DNA of 64,000 nt, taken from positions 496,001 through 560,000 of the forward strand of contig NZ_JAEIOJ010000002.1 of assembly GCF_016464305.1 (NCBI RefSeq). Direction: 5' to 3'. Every line of letters starts with the position of its first letter. Position 1 is the first letter of the stretch. This document shows, one piece after another, positions 53,982-64,000 of this stretch. The stretch comes from Umezawaea beigongshangensis (GTDB lineage Bacteria > Actinomycetota > Actinomycetes > Mycobacteriales > Pseudonocardiaceae). A program made the translations under genes and the position numbers. The notes below the pieces were generated by a model. That model searched no databases and was not told the DNA's origin. It saw only the letters and a program-made list of their open reading frames with translations.

Positions 53982-54795
53982 GAAGCGCTCCGTACTCGTC
54001 GGCCAGCCGGGTCACGAACTCCCTCGATTCTGGCTCTCCGAGGGCGAGGTCGGACAGCTCCATCACGGTGGTCCGGTACTCCGCCACGTGCGCCGGATTC
54101 TCCAGGAACACGTTCGACACCTTGTTCTCCAGGTAGACCACCGGCCGGTGGTCCGCGTTGTCGAGCAGCACGAAACTTCCCTCCCGAACACCACCGTGGG
54201 GAATCGGACCGACCGGGACGATCCGCACCACGGCCGGAGCGAACAGCAGGGCCATGAGCTGGTCGTGCATGACGCCGGTGCCACCCACCGGGCGGCGGAG
54301 AACCTGTTCGTCGACGAAGAAGACGGCGTCCGGTCGGTTCGGCCGTCGCAGCACCTCTTGACGCGTGGTGCGCAGCGGCGAGTCCTCACCGCGCAGCACT
54401 GCTTTCGTGTAGTCGGCCGATTGCAGGAGTCCGGGAATCAGCAGGCAGTCGTAGCTGGTGATGGCGGTGGCGCGGGCCTCCTCGGTCATGAGCGTGCGCA
54501 CCCGCTCAGCGGGTTCGGCCCCGAAGGGTTGCACCCACACGTCCTTCTCACCACCGCGGTGCAGGGCGAGGAGGCGGGCGAGCTCGTCGCCGACGACACC
54601 GCACCTGGTCAGGTAGACGGCGACGTCGACCTCGCTGGTCCCGCGCTCGCCCGACTCCAACTTGGTGATCTTGGCGGACGACCAGCGGAGGCTCTCCGCG
54701 AGCGCGCTGCCGCCGAGCCCCGCCGCTCTGCGCCGAACGCGCAGCTCCTCGCCGAACAACCGGCTTCGTGCCGTCGAATCACGACGCAGTCCCAT
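53878..54795 (-). CDS. XRE-family regulator with DUF5753 domain
   Basis: A 305-residue actinobacterial regulator. The N-terminal helix-turn-helix covers about residues 13-65 (LRVRRRAAGLGGSALAESL, SSAKITKLESGERG); the rest is DUF5753 with ITSYDCLLIPGLLQSADYTKAVL and VFFVDEQVLRRPVGG. ATG 54795 is preceded at eight bases by TACCGT, suggesting a leaderless mRNA. The last 35 residues are Gly/Arg-rich and lie over the DUF397 gene in another frame, so the C-terminus may be an accidental extension. Confidence 0.92.
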   Translation of the reverse strand: MGLRRDSTARSRLFGEELRVRRRAAGLGGSALAESLRWSSAKITKLESGERGTSEVDVAVYLTRCGVVGDELARLLALHRGGEKDVWVQPFGAEPAERVRTLMTEEARATAITSYDCLLIPGLLQSADYTKAVLRGEDSPLRTTRQEVLRRPNRPDAVFFVDEQVLRRPVGGTGVMHDQLMALLFAPAVVRIVPVGPIPHGGVREGSFVLLDNADHRPVVYLENKVSNVFLENPAHVAEYRTTVMELSDLALGEPESREFVTRLADEYGALHGRSDDVAQEQLQRWQRRGELRGGGRVRGPGAGA

Positions 54796-54803
54796 GTCCG
54801 GCA

Positions 54804-54809
54804 ACGGTA
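54804..54809 (-). promoter_or_regulatory. -10 box for leaderless regulator mRNA
   Basis: On the minus strand TACCGT is eight bases before ATG 54795; no ribosome binding site is present. Confidence 0.4.
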
Positions 54810-54901
54810 GTGACCGGATCGGGCCCGAATTCCCGCCCGGGCGCGAAAGTGGACCTGAAAAGGGCAAGCGCGGGCATTTTTGACCTGCGGTACGACTTCA
54901 C

Positions 54902-54954
54902 GCCGGGGGTCGCCGGGACCGGTTCACCGCGAACGGGCACCGGCGACCCCCGGC
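54902..54954 (-). terminator. Terminator of acyltransferase gene
   Basis: GCCGGGGGTCGCCGG pairs perfectly with CCGGCGACCCCCGGC (15 bp) around a 23-base loop, itself able to pair weakly. It starts three bases after the acyltransferase stop. Confidence 0.8.
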
Positions 54955-54957
54955 CCG

Positions 54958-56148
54958 CTACGCGGTGGTCTCGGCGGTCACCCGCGCGGGACGCCGGGTC
55001 CGCCCGCCGCCGGCGAACCCGCGCATGACCGGCCGCTCGACGCAGAAGAACAGGAGCGCGCCCACGACCAGCGTCGCGACGAGCAGCACGAGCGAGATCA
55101 GAGCGGCCGTGACGTCGTCGTGCGCGCCGCGCAGCAGCCAGCCCCCGTAGATGACCACGACGCCCTGGCACAGGTAGAAGCCGAAGGAGACGTCACCGAG
55201 CCACTGCATCGTCCGGCCGCGCAGGGCGGTGCGAGCCCCCTCGACGTCGGCCGTGGCCGCGGCGCAGATCAGCACGCCCAGCGGGATCGCGGTGACCACG
55301 TTGAACCCCCACACCACCGGCACGTGCAGCGCGACGGCGTACCCGACGACGGTCAGCAGCGCCGCGGGCAGCACGCCGATCGAGGGCCACCGGCCGACCG
55401 CCACGATCCTCGCCAGGACGATGCCCAGCACGAACTCGAACAGCCGCGACGGCGGGAAGACGTAGCCGAACCAGAACTGGAGGTCCGAGAGCGGCACGCC
55501 GCTGGACCTGGAACCGGGGACGAGGTACTGGTTCACGAGCTGGAGGGCGACCATGCCGAGGACCGCGAGGCCCGCCCAGGTCCACAGGCGACGGTCGGCG
55601 ATCCGCCGGACGCCGCGCAACAGCACGGGGAACAGCAGGTAGAAGAGCAGTTCGCAGCACAGCGTCCAGGACGGCACGTTGATGCTGCGGTGGATCTCGA
55701 CCTGCGGGAAGAACCCGTGCACCAGCAGCAGGTTCGGCAGGTAGGCGGTCCACGGGGTGACCGCCGAGGCGAACAGCAGGAGCGTCGCGGCCCACATGAC
55801 CACGTGGTTGGGGAAGATCTTCAGCATCCGCCGCCGCCAGAACGGCCGGACCGCCTCACCGTCGCGCGCCGACCAGGTCAGCACGAAGCCGCTGAGGATG
55901 AAGAAGAACGAGACGCCGACGTAGCCCGCTCTGCTGAACAGCCAGGACAGGTCCGGCCCGACTCCGCCGCCACCGAACGGGGTGATCAGCGCGTTGGGCG
56001 GGATCGGCGAGGGCATCATCACCGTGATGTGGAAGAGGAAGACCAGCATCGCCGCGATGAACCGCAGACCGGTCAACGACGGCAGCCGCACGGCCTTCTC
56101 CGTCGGGCGAACGGGCGGTCCTGGCGACACCGATTCGGGCGAGACCAT
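54958..56148 (-). CDS. Membrane acyltransferase (acyltransferase 3 family)
   Basis: A 396-residue integral membrane protein with about ten helices that transfers acetyl or other acyl groups to surface carbohydrates, lipids or natural products. The family start is RLPSLTGLRFIAAMLVFLFH (residues 27-46) with the conserved Arg and His; GVSFFFILSGFVLTW near 95 and SINVPSWTLCCELLFYLLFP near 160 are typical. ATG 56148 follows AAGGA. It stands alone behind an AT-richer promoter region shared with the STAND ATPase. Substrate unknown. Confidence 0.88.
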   Translation of the reverse strand: MVSPESVSPGPPVRPTEKAVRLPSLTGLRFIAAMLVFLFHITVMMPSPIPPNALITPFGGGGVGPDLSWLFSRAGYVGVSFFFILSGFVLTWSARDGEAVRPFWRRRMLKIFPNHVVMWAATLLLFASAVTPWTAYLPNLLLVHGFFPQVEIHRSINVPSWTLCCELLFYLLFPVLLRGVRRIADRRLWTWAGLAVLGMVALQLVNQYLVPGSRSSGVPLSDLQFWFGYVFPPSRLFEFVLGIVLARIVAVGRWPSIGVLPAALLTVVGYAVALHVPVVWGFNVVTAIPLGVLICAAATADVEGARTALRGRTMQWLGDVSFGFYLCQGVVVIYGGWLLRGAHDDVTAALISLVLLVATLVVGALLFFCVERPVMRGFAGGGRTRRPARVTAETTA

Positions 56149-56565
56149 GCTTTCGTTTCCTTCCACGACAAACAGGTGAAACCATGGCAAAAAAGAGGTG
56201 CGGAGCGACTCGGGGATCACCGAGCCGCTTTCGGACCACACCGTTCCATCGCCTGGAGGAACGATCCGCAATATACGTATACCCCCGCTGACCGGCAAGG
56301 ACTTCGACAAACCGGTCACACCCGGAGGTCACGGCCCGACCGTCCGCCGGAGACGAACGACCTTGATCGACATAATCCCCGCGAGCGTCCGGCGCGACAT
56401 TCGCCCGGCCCGCCGTCCTCGACGAGGAGAAATTAACCGCTCGTTGAACGACGATTATTTCGCCGGGACCGACGCCGGGTTTCGACGTCGTGAACGGAAT
56501 GCGAAACGTGCCACCCGCGCCACGACGGGCGTCGTCCACCCCGCGTGGGTCTAGGCTCGGTCTCC
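56149..56565. promoter_or_regulatory. AT-richer divergent intergenic region
   Basis: A 417-base gap with no supported gene. Compared with its surroundings it is AT-rich (for example AATATACGTATACC at 56269, holding the palindrome TATACGTATA at 56272-56281, and GAAATTAACCGC near 56435). It must contain the acyltransferase promoter and that of the ATPase gene, which has TAGGCT eight bases before its start. Confidence 0.55.
56552..56557 (+). promoter_or_regulatory. -10 box for leaderless STAND ATPase mRNA
   Basis: TAGGCT, a common actinomycete -10 hexamer, ends eight bases before GTG 56566, with no Shine-Dalgarno sequence in between. Confidence 0.5.
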
Positions 56566-58623
56566 GTGAACCGGGGCGACGCACGTTCGGCGAACCGCTT
56601 GGAGCAGCGCCTGCGGGCCGCGCGGCAGCGGAACTTCGTCGGGCGTTCGGCCGAGCTGGAGCTCTTCCGGGCTGCTCTGAACGGCGGCTCGGGCGCGTTC
56701 GCGGTGCTGTTCCTGCACGGGCCGGGCGGCATCGGCAAGTCCACGCTGATGCGCCGCTTCGCCGACGAGGCCGCCGAGGCGGGCCGCGCGGTGGTCGAGG
56801 TCGACTGCCGCACGCTCCCCCCGTCCCCCGCCGCGTTCGAGGCCGACGCGGTCGAGGCGCTGGCGGTCGAGAACGCCGTGCTCCTGATCGACACGTTCGA
56901 GAGGTGCCAGGGCCTGGAGATGTGGTTGCTGGACCAGTTCCTGCCCCGCCTGCCCGCCGGGGCGGTCGTGGTGCTCGCCGGCCGCCGGCCGCCGGACCCG
57001 AGGTGGCGGGCCGACGCCGGGTGGGGCGAGGTGCTGCGCGTCGTGGCGCTGCGGAACCTGCCCCCGGAGGACGCGGTGGCGCTGCTGCGGGCGCGCGGGG
57101 TCCGTCCGCAGCTGCACGACCCGCTGCTCGGGTTCACCGGTGGCCACCCGCTCGCGCTGCGTCTCGCGGCGGAGGTCGCGGTGCAGGACGAGGGTGCCGC
57201 GGCGACGTGGACGCCGACCCGCGACGTCGTGCAGACGTTGCTGACGCACCTCGTGGGCGACGTGCCCTCCGCGGCGCACCGCACCGCGCTGGAGGTGTGC
57301 GCGCACACCCGCACGACCACCGAGGAGCTGCTGCGGGCCGCGCTGCCCGGCGAGGACGCGGCGGAGCTCTTCGCCTGGCTGCGCGGCCTGCCGTTCGTCG
57401 AGTCCGGGCCGCACGGGCTGTTCCCGCACGACGTGGTGCGCGACGCGCTCGACGCCGACCTGCGCTGGCGCGACCAGCGCGGCTACGAGGAGATGCACCG
57501 GCGCATCCACGACCACCTGGCGGAGCGCGCCCGCACCGCCAGCGGCTCGGCGGTGCTGCCCGCGACGGCGGCCGTGCTGCACCTGCAACGCCACGGCGGG
57601 GCCGATCCGCGCGACTGGGAGTGGCGCGGTGAGGGCGAGGTCTACGAGGACGTCGTCTCCCCGGACGACCGGGCGGCGCTGCTGGCGCTGGCCGCGTCGG
57701 AGGGCGCGGAGTCCGCGGCCGTCGTCGAGTTCTGGCTGGACCGGCAGCCGCGGGCGTTCCGGGTGTACCGGAGGTCGGACACCCGCGAGCTGGTCGCGTT
57801 CATGGCGTGGCTGGAGCTGACCGAGCCCCGCGAGGACGAACTGGCCGCCGATCCGGTGGCCGCGCTGGCCTGGGACCACGTGCTGACGACCGCTCCGCTG
57901 CGGCAGGGCGAGCACGTCGCGGTCCAGCGCTTCTCGGTCAAGAACTCCTACTTCGACGGGATGCCGCTGGGCGCGAACGTCGTGGAGCTGCGGACCAGCG
58001 CGAACCTGTTGCGCGCCGAGCGGATGGGGTGGTCGTTCATGACGGTGGCGCACGCGCACACGGTCGTGGACATGATGCGGCGCTTCGACATGGAGCTGAT
58101 TCCCGGCGAGGCGGTCGTCGGGGAGCGCGTGCTCGGGCTGTTCGCGCACGACTGGCGCGTCGTGCCGCTGCCGCGGTGGCTGGAGCACGTCGACCGGCAG
58201 GTCCTCTCCGGTGGGCAGCCGCAGCCGCAGCGGCGGACCGAGCTGTCGGTGCTGTCGCGGCCGGAGTTCGACACGGCGGTGCGCGACGCGCTGCGGGCGT
58301 GGCAGCAGCCCGAGGTGTTCGCGGTGAACCCGCTGCTGCGCAGCAGGCTCGTCGCCGAGCGGGAGGGCGACGCGGCCGACGCGCTGCGGGACGTGCTGGT
58401 GGAGGCCGTCGACGACCTGCACGCCGATCCGCGGGCGGTGAAGCAGCACCGGGCGGTGGCGGCGACGTTCTTCCAGGGCACGGCGACGCAGGAGGTGGCG
58501 GCGGAGCGACTCGGTCTGCCGTTCAGCACCTACCGGCGGCACCTGTCGCGCGGCCTGGAGGGCGTGTGCGACCGCCTGTGGCAGCGCGAGGTGCACGGTT
58601 CGCACTCCGCGCCGGGGGCGTGA
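56566..58623 (+). CDS. STAND-type ATPase with GNAT-like middle and C-terminal helix-turn-helix
   Basis: A 685-residue protein. Residues 20-300 are a P-loop module (FVGRSAELELFRAAL, Walker A GPGGIGKST, Walker B AVLLIDTFERCQ, sensor VVVLAGRRPPDP, then GFTGGHPLALRLAAEV), the layout of STAND switches. Residues about 390-560 have a mixed alpha/beta region (RAFRVYRRSDTRELVAFMAW, AERMGWSFMTVAHAHTVV) that looks GNAT-like. The end ATQEVAAERLGLPFSTYRRH is a helix-turn-helix of sigma-region-4 style. GTG 56566 is chosen because TAGGCT lies eight bases upstream. It may be a signal-gated regulator; no target is identified. Confidence 0.8.
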   Translation: MNRGDARSANRLEQRLRAARQRNFVGRSAELELFRAALNGGSGAFAVLFLHGPGGIGKSTLMRRFADEAAEAGRAVVEVDCRTLPPSPAAFEADAVEALAVENAVLLIDTFERCQGLEMWLLDQFLPRLPAGAVVVLAGRRPPDPRWRADAGWGEVLRVVALRNLPPEDAVALLRARGVRPQLHDPLLGFTGGHPLALRLAAEVAVQDEGAAATWTPTRDVVQTLLTHLVGDVPSAAHRTALEVCAHTRTTTEELLRAALPGEDAAELFAWLRGLPFVESGPHGLFPHDVVRDALDADLRWRDQRGYEEMHRRIHDHLAERARTASGSAVLPATAAVLHLQRHGGADPRDWEWRGEGEVYEDVVSPDDRAALLALAASEGAESAAVVEFWLDRQPRAFRVYRRSDTRELVAFMAWLELTEPREDELAADPVAALAWDHVLTTAPLRQGEHVAVQRFSVKNSYFDGMPLGANVVELRTSANLLRAERMGWSFMTVAHAHTVVDMMRRFDMELIPGEAVVGERVLGLFAHDWRVVPLPRWLEHVDRQVLSGGQPQPQRRTELSVLSRPEFDTAVRDALRAWQQPEVFAVNPLLRSRLVAEREGDAADALRDVLVEAVDDLHADPRAVKQHRAVAATFFQGTATQEVAAERLGLPFSTYRRHLSRGLEGVCDRLWQREVHGSHSAPGA

Positions 58624-58650
58624 TCGCGCGAGTGCTGGTCACCGGGGCCG

Positions 58651-59295
58651 TCACCTCCGCAGCGCGACGGCGCGGCCCGCGACGACGGCGACGGCCAGCA
58701 GCGCGACGGAGAGCGCCAGGAGGCCCAGCAGCGCCGGCACGGACACGTCCTGGTGCCCGAGCATCCACAGCGCGAGACCGACGGGCGTGGACCTGCCCGC
58801 CAGGAACGTCACCACGACCACCGCGGTGCACGCGAGCAGCGTGACGCCGGTGCGGGTGATCAGCGGTCGCGACAGCAGCAGTCCCGCCGCCGCGCCGGAG
58901 AACCCGCACACGAGGTGCGCGAGGAGCCCGGTGCGCACGTCGGCGAGCGTGTACGGGTGGGGGTTGGTGAGCACCGGCAGCGCCGTCGCGACGATCGCGA
59001 ACAGCAGCACGGTGGCGGCGGTCAGGGTCGCGACGGCGGCCAGCACCCGGCCCCAGCCGCCCGCGGTGACGACGGTGATCGTCCGCAGCACGGGGTCCTC
59101 GGCGGTGGAGATCACCACGGCGAGCCACGCCCCCACGGGGAAGATCAGCGCGCAGGACCCGGCGTAGGCGGGGAGCACCGTGCCCGCGTCGCCGGAGTAG
59201 AGCATCCCCAGGACCGCGCAGTACAGCAGCGCGGGGGCGAGGTAGCGCTGCGAGCGCAGCACGTCGGCGCCGAGCAGGCGCAGCAGGGCGATCAC
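58651..59295 (-). CDS. ABC-2-like transporter permease
   Basis: A 214-residue membrane protein with six predicted helices (LAPALLYCAVLGMLYSG, ALIFPVGAWLAVVIS, LTAATVLLFAIVATALPV and others). No family motif is clear beyond the hydrophobic pattern, but its GTG overlaps the stop of the ATPase gene (GTGA), so it forms the membrane half of that ABC transporter. Substrate unknown. Confidence 0.8.
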   Translation of the reverse strand: MIALLRLLGADVLRSQRYLAPALLYCAVLGMLYSGDAGTVLPAYAGSCALIFPVGAWLAVVISTAEDPVLRTITVVTAGGWGRVLAAVATLTAATVLLFAIVATALPVLTNPHPYTLADVRTGLLAHLVCGFSGAAAGLLLSRPLITRTGVTLLACTAVVVVTFLAGRSTPVGLALWMLGHQDVSVPALLGLLALSVALLAVAVVAGRAVALRR

Positions 59296-60071
59296 GGCCG
59301 TCCCCCGCGCACCGCGACCACCGAGCAGCCCAGCCGCAGCGCCCGCGCGAGCACGTCGTCGCTGGCCGAGGCGTCGACCACCAGCCGGACCACGTCACCG
59401 CGCGGACCGGCCTCGCGCACCCCCTCGGCGGCGGCCAGCGCGTCGAGGTGGGCGGCGGCCCGCGCCAGTTCGATCTCCACGCCGCTCGCCGCCGCGCCCC
59501 GGCCGAGCTGGACGCGGCGGACTCCCGGCAGGGCGAGGGCGTCTCCGCCGTGGTCGGTGACCACGACGGTCGCACCGGCGGCGCGGGCCTCGCCGAGCAG
59601 CCCGCCCAGCACGGCCGAGGCGGAGACGTCCAGCCCGGACCACGGCTCGTCCAGGACGAGCAGGCCCGGCGGCGCCTGGAGCGCCTGGACGAGCGCGACC
59701 TTCTGCGCGTTGCCCTTGGACAGCCGGGCGATCGGCGCGTCGACCTCGCCGGTGAAGGCGAGCCGCTCCAGCAGCGGGGACGGGTCGGACCGGACGCCGC
59801 GCACCGCGGCCAGGTGGCGCAGGTAGTCGCGGGTGCTGGCGCGCACGCCCTCCGGGAAGCGCTCGGGGGCGAGGGCCACGTGCGCCGGACGACCGGTGAC
59901 CGTGCCGGAGGTGGGCGACGCGAGACCGGCCAGCACCCGCAGCAGGGTGGTCTTCCCCGAGCCGTTGCCGCCCAGCACCACGACCAGGTCGGCCGGGTCG
60001 AGGGTCAGGTCGACGTCGCGCAGGACGAGCGGGCCGCGCCCCCAGCGCTTGCAGACTCGATTCAGTCGCAT
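59292..60071 (-). CDS. ABC transporter ATPase
   Basis: A 259-residue single ABC domain. Walker A is LGGNGSGKTTLL near residue 33, the signature is the variant LSKGNAQKVAL near 122, and Walker B LLVLDEPWSGLD near 140. The last 60 residues are an extra domain of unknown role (VEIELARAAAHLDALAAAEG). ATG 60071, directly preceded by an in-frame GTG, is the likely start. The short ATPase-permease unit is divergent from acn. Confidence 0.88.
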   Translation of the reverse strand: MRLNRVCKRWGRGPLVLRDVDLTLDPADLVVVLGGNGSGKTTLLRVLAGLASPTSGTVTGRPAHVALAPERFPEGVRASTRDYLRHLAAVRGVRSDPSPLLERLAFTGEVDAPIARLSKGNAQKVALVQALQAPPGLLVLDEPWSGLDVSASAVLGGLLGEARAAGATVVVTDHGGDALALPGVRRVQLGRGAAASGVEIELARAAAHLDALAAAEGVREAGPRGDVVRLVVDASASDDVLARALRLGCSVVAVRGGRP

Positions 60072-60109
60072 CACCGGTCCCAGTGTGCCGTGATCCGCGT
60101 CCACCCCAC

Positions 60110-60139
60110 TTGAAGCCGAATACAGGACGCGCGTACTGT
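60110..60139 (+). promoter_or_regulatory. Predicted acn promoter
   Basis: TTGAAG (60110) and TACTGT (60134) are 18 bases apart, matching housekeeping sigma-factor sites. The leader to GTG 60240 would be about 95 bases and contains a short CAGGC-GGG-GCCTG hairpin. Confidence 0.5.
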
Positions 60140-60239
60140 TTAGGGCAGGCGGGGCCTGTCTGCGCGGGTGTGGAACATGCGCGAGACTCGCCCCCAGTCC
60201 CACAACTGACCACCTGCGCTGTCACCAATGGAGTTGCAC

Positions 60240-63071
<2,832 letters not shown>

Positions 63072-63082
63072 GTCCCGCTCTC

Positions 63083-63124
63083 GCGCGAGGGGCCGTCCAC
63101 CTCCGGGTGGGCGGCCCCTCGCGC
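63083..63124. terminator. Bidirectional terminator
   Basis: GCGCGAGGGGCCGTCCACC pairs with GGTGGGCGGCCCCTCGCGC (one U-G) around TCCG: a 19-bp stem between the convergent acn and DUF4291 genes. Confidence 0.85.
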
Positions 63125-63125
63125 G

Positions 63126-63683
63126 TCAGCCGGTGGCGCCGAGGCGCTCCGCGACGTCCGGCGGGAGCGGGTAGGGGCGCTCCGGCGGCAGCAGGGCGCT
63201 CGCCTCCGCCGTCCGGCCCCGTCGCACGAGGCCGTGCACGGCGTGCGCGAGGTGCGTGACGTCGCGCAGGCCCACCGTCCACTCCCGCACGTACCGGTGG
63301 GACGCCGAGCCCGCCAGCCCGACCTGGATCGCCCGGTGCGCCAGGGGGTTCAGGTGCAGGTCGCGCTCCGGGTCCCACTGGACGCGCACCTCCGGCTTGC
63401 GCTCCGCCCGCTCGCTGCTGAGCACCGCCGACCGCAGGGCCGACTCGAACCCCTCGCGGGTGACGGTGATGGCGAGGACGCGCTCCTGGTCCGGCTTCCC
63501 GGCCCAGCCGCAGCGGTACATCGTCCACAGGAACGACGGCTTGATCCACGTCATCCGGTCGGGCCGGAAGGGCGGCACGAGGCGGCCCGCCGCGAGGGCG
63601 GGTTCGGCGACGGCCGGGGAATAGGCCTGGTAGACGGTGATGGTGCGGGCGTCGTGATCGGCCCTCACCTGCTTGTGCTCCAC
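63126..63683 (-). CDS. DUF4291 family protein
   Basis: A 185-residue soluble protein with the family features ADHDARTITVYQAYSPAVAE, FRPDRMTWIKPSFLWTMYRCGWA and VQWDPERDLHLNPLAHRAIQVGL. The function of DUF4291 is not established. GTG 63683 is the longest start; GTG 63668 is possible. It lies between acn and a cyclodeaminase-like gene with no shared strand. Confidence 0.88.
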   Translation of the reverse strand: MEHKQVRADHDARTITVYQAYSPAVAEPALAAGRLVPPFRPDRMTWIKPSFLWTMYRCGWAGKPDQERVLAITVTREGFESALRSAVLSSERAERKPEVRVQWDPERDLHLNPLAHRAIQVGLAGSASHRYVREWTVGLRDVTHLAHAVHGLVRRGRTAEASALLPPERPYPLPPDVAERLGATG

Positions 63684-63756
63684 CCCGTCAGCCTCTCCCG
63701 GCGGTCAACCGGGATTCGGCCGCTCGTGGTGCGCGCGCGGCCCGAACCGGCAGCGA

Positions 63757-63762
63757 TAGGGT
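63757..63762 (+). promoter_or_regulatory. -10 box for leaderless cyclodeaminase-like mRNA
   Basis: TAGGGT stands seven bases before GTG 63770, with no ribosome binding site. Confidence 0.45.
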
Positions 63763-63769
63763 CGGCACC

Positions 63770-64000
63770 GTGCGCGATCAGACGATCACCGACTTCCTCG
63801 ACCAGCTCGCCAGCCGCGCGCCCGCTCCGGGCGGCGGTGCGAGCGCCGCCCTGCACGCCGCGCAGGCCGCGGCGCTGCTCGGCATGGTCGCCCGCTACAG
63901 CGACGGCCCGAAGCACGCCGAGCACGCCGGCCTGATCGACCGGGTCCGCGACGACGCCGACGCGGCGCGCGACCGCGCGCTCGGGCTCGCGGAGGAGGAC
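63770..64000 (+). CDS. Cyclodeaminase/cyclohydrolase family protein, N-terminal part
   Basis: The window ends after 77 codons. The start DQTITDFLDQLASRAPAPGGGASAALHAAQAAALLGMVARY matches formiminotetrahydrofolate cyclodeaminase-like proteins (FchA/FTCD C-terminal domain), where the PAPGGG loop binds folate. It would process a one-carbon folate intermediate. The GTG 63770 start is supported by a -10 box seven bases upstream. The 3' part lies outside the window. Confidence 0.85.
   Translation, partial: MRDQTITDFLDQLASRAPAPGGGASAALHAAQAAALLGMVARYSDGPKHAEHAGLIDRVRDDADAARDRALGLAEED

Noticed and set aside
60140-60158. TTAGGGCAGGC at the predicted acn transcription start, resembling an IdeR/DtxR iron box half.
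   Set aside because: Only the left half matches; the right half does not pair, so evidence is too thin.

Overview
The window is chromosomal DNA of a very GC-rich actinomycete, most likely a filamentous member of the Pseudonocardiales (Saccharothrix, Lentzea or Actinosynnema type). Pointers are an InhA-type enoyl reductase next to FabG and ferrochelatase, a mycobacterial-type integration host factor, a RipA-like NlpC/P60 peptidase, a DUF5753 regulator paired with DUF397, many GTG starts, and several promoters whose -10 box (TANNNT) lies 6-8 bases from the start codon, which predicts leaderless mRNAs. I see no tRNA, rRNA, CRISPR array, transposase, integrase or phage gene.

Layout. 1-2.5 kb: a VWA protein (cut by the window edge) and its MoxR/chelatase-type ATPase. 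2.5-4.7 kb: ATP-grasp protein, YcxB-like membrane protein and a conserved protein convergent with hemH. 4.7-7.4 kb: fabG-inhA-hemH (fatty acid elongation and haem). 7.5-14.1 kb: a large FAD/Fe-S dehydrogenase, an ABC exporter behind a MerR-type promoter, an MFS transporter. 14.1-18.5 kb: a weakly coding stretch with a mIHF gene, a PIG-L deacetylase fused to a beta-propeller-like domain, and a PP2C phosphatase. 18.8-23.3 kb: an operon of DUF4331 protein, TPR protein and NicO-type metal transporter. 23.5-34 kb: an L-arabinose regulon (LacI regulator, araB-araD-araA, a ChvE/GguA/GguB-type sugar ABC transporter and a second LacI regulator). 34.4-38.7 kb: an organic-acid type MFS symporter, a two-component system and a TAXI binding lipoprotein. 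38.7-40.7 kb: recQ. 40.8-46.1 kb: moxR-DUF58-VWA, a MobA-like protein and a RipA-like peptidase. 46.3-50.3 kb: tandem RidA genes, a TetR regulator, an acyl-CoA synthetase and a sirtuin. 50.3-56.1 kb: membrane-anchored proteins with a Gln/Gly-rich tail, a SnoaL-like protein, the DUF5753/DUF397 pair and an acyltransferase. 56.6-58.6 kb: a STAND-type ATPase with a C-terminal HTH. 58.6-63.1 kb: an ABC-2 transporter and acn. 63.1-64 kb: a DUF4291 protein and the start of a cyclodeaminase.

Main points. (1) Genes that are adjacent in mycobacteria (acn, ripA, moxR, the DUF58 and VWA genes, fabG, inhA, hemH, Rv1486c-like) are all present with the same relative order and strands, but the block is opened by about 33 kb of accessory genes between the VWA gene and fabG and by about 14 kb between the peptidase and acn. 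(2) A 22-bp repeat family occurs at three sites, each array touching the stop codon of a gene. (3) The arabinose cluster has three matching LacI-type operators and a hairpin placed after the binding-protein gene. (4) The least understood systems are DUF4331-TPR-NicO, symporter-two-component-TAXI, the STAND-GNAT-like-HTH protein, and the sirtuin/acyl-CoA synthetase pair.

All calls rest on reading the sequence by eye; no database search was run.
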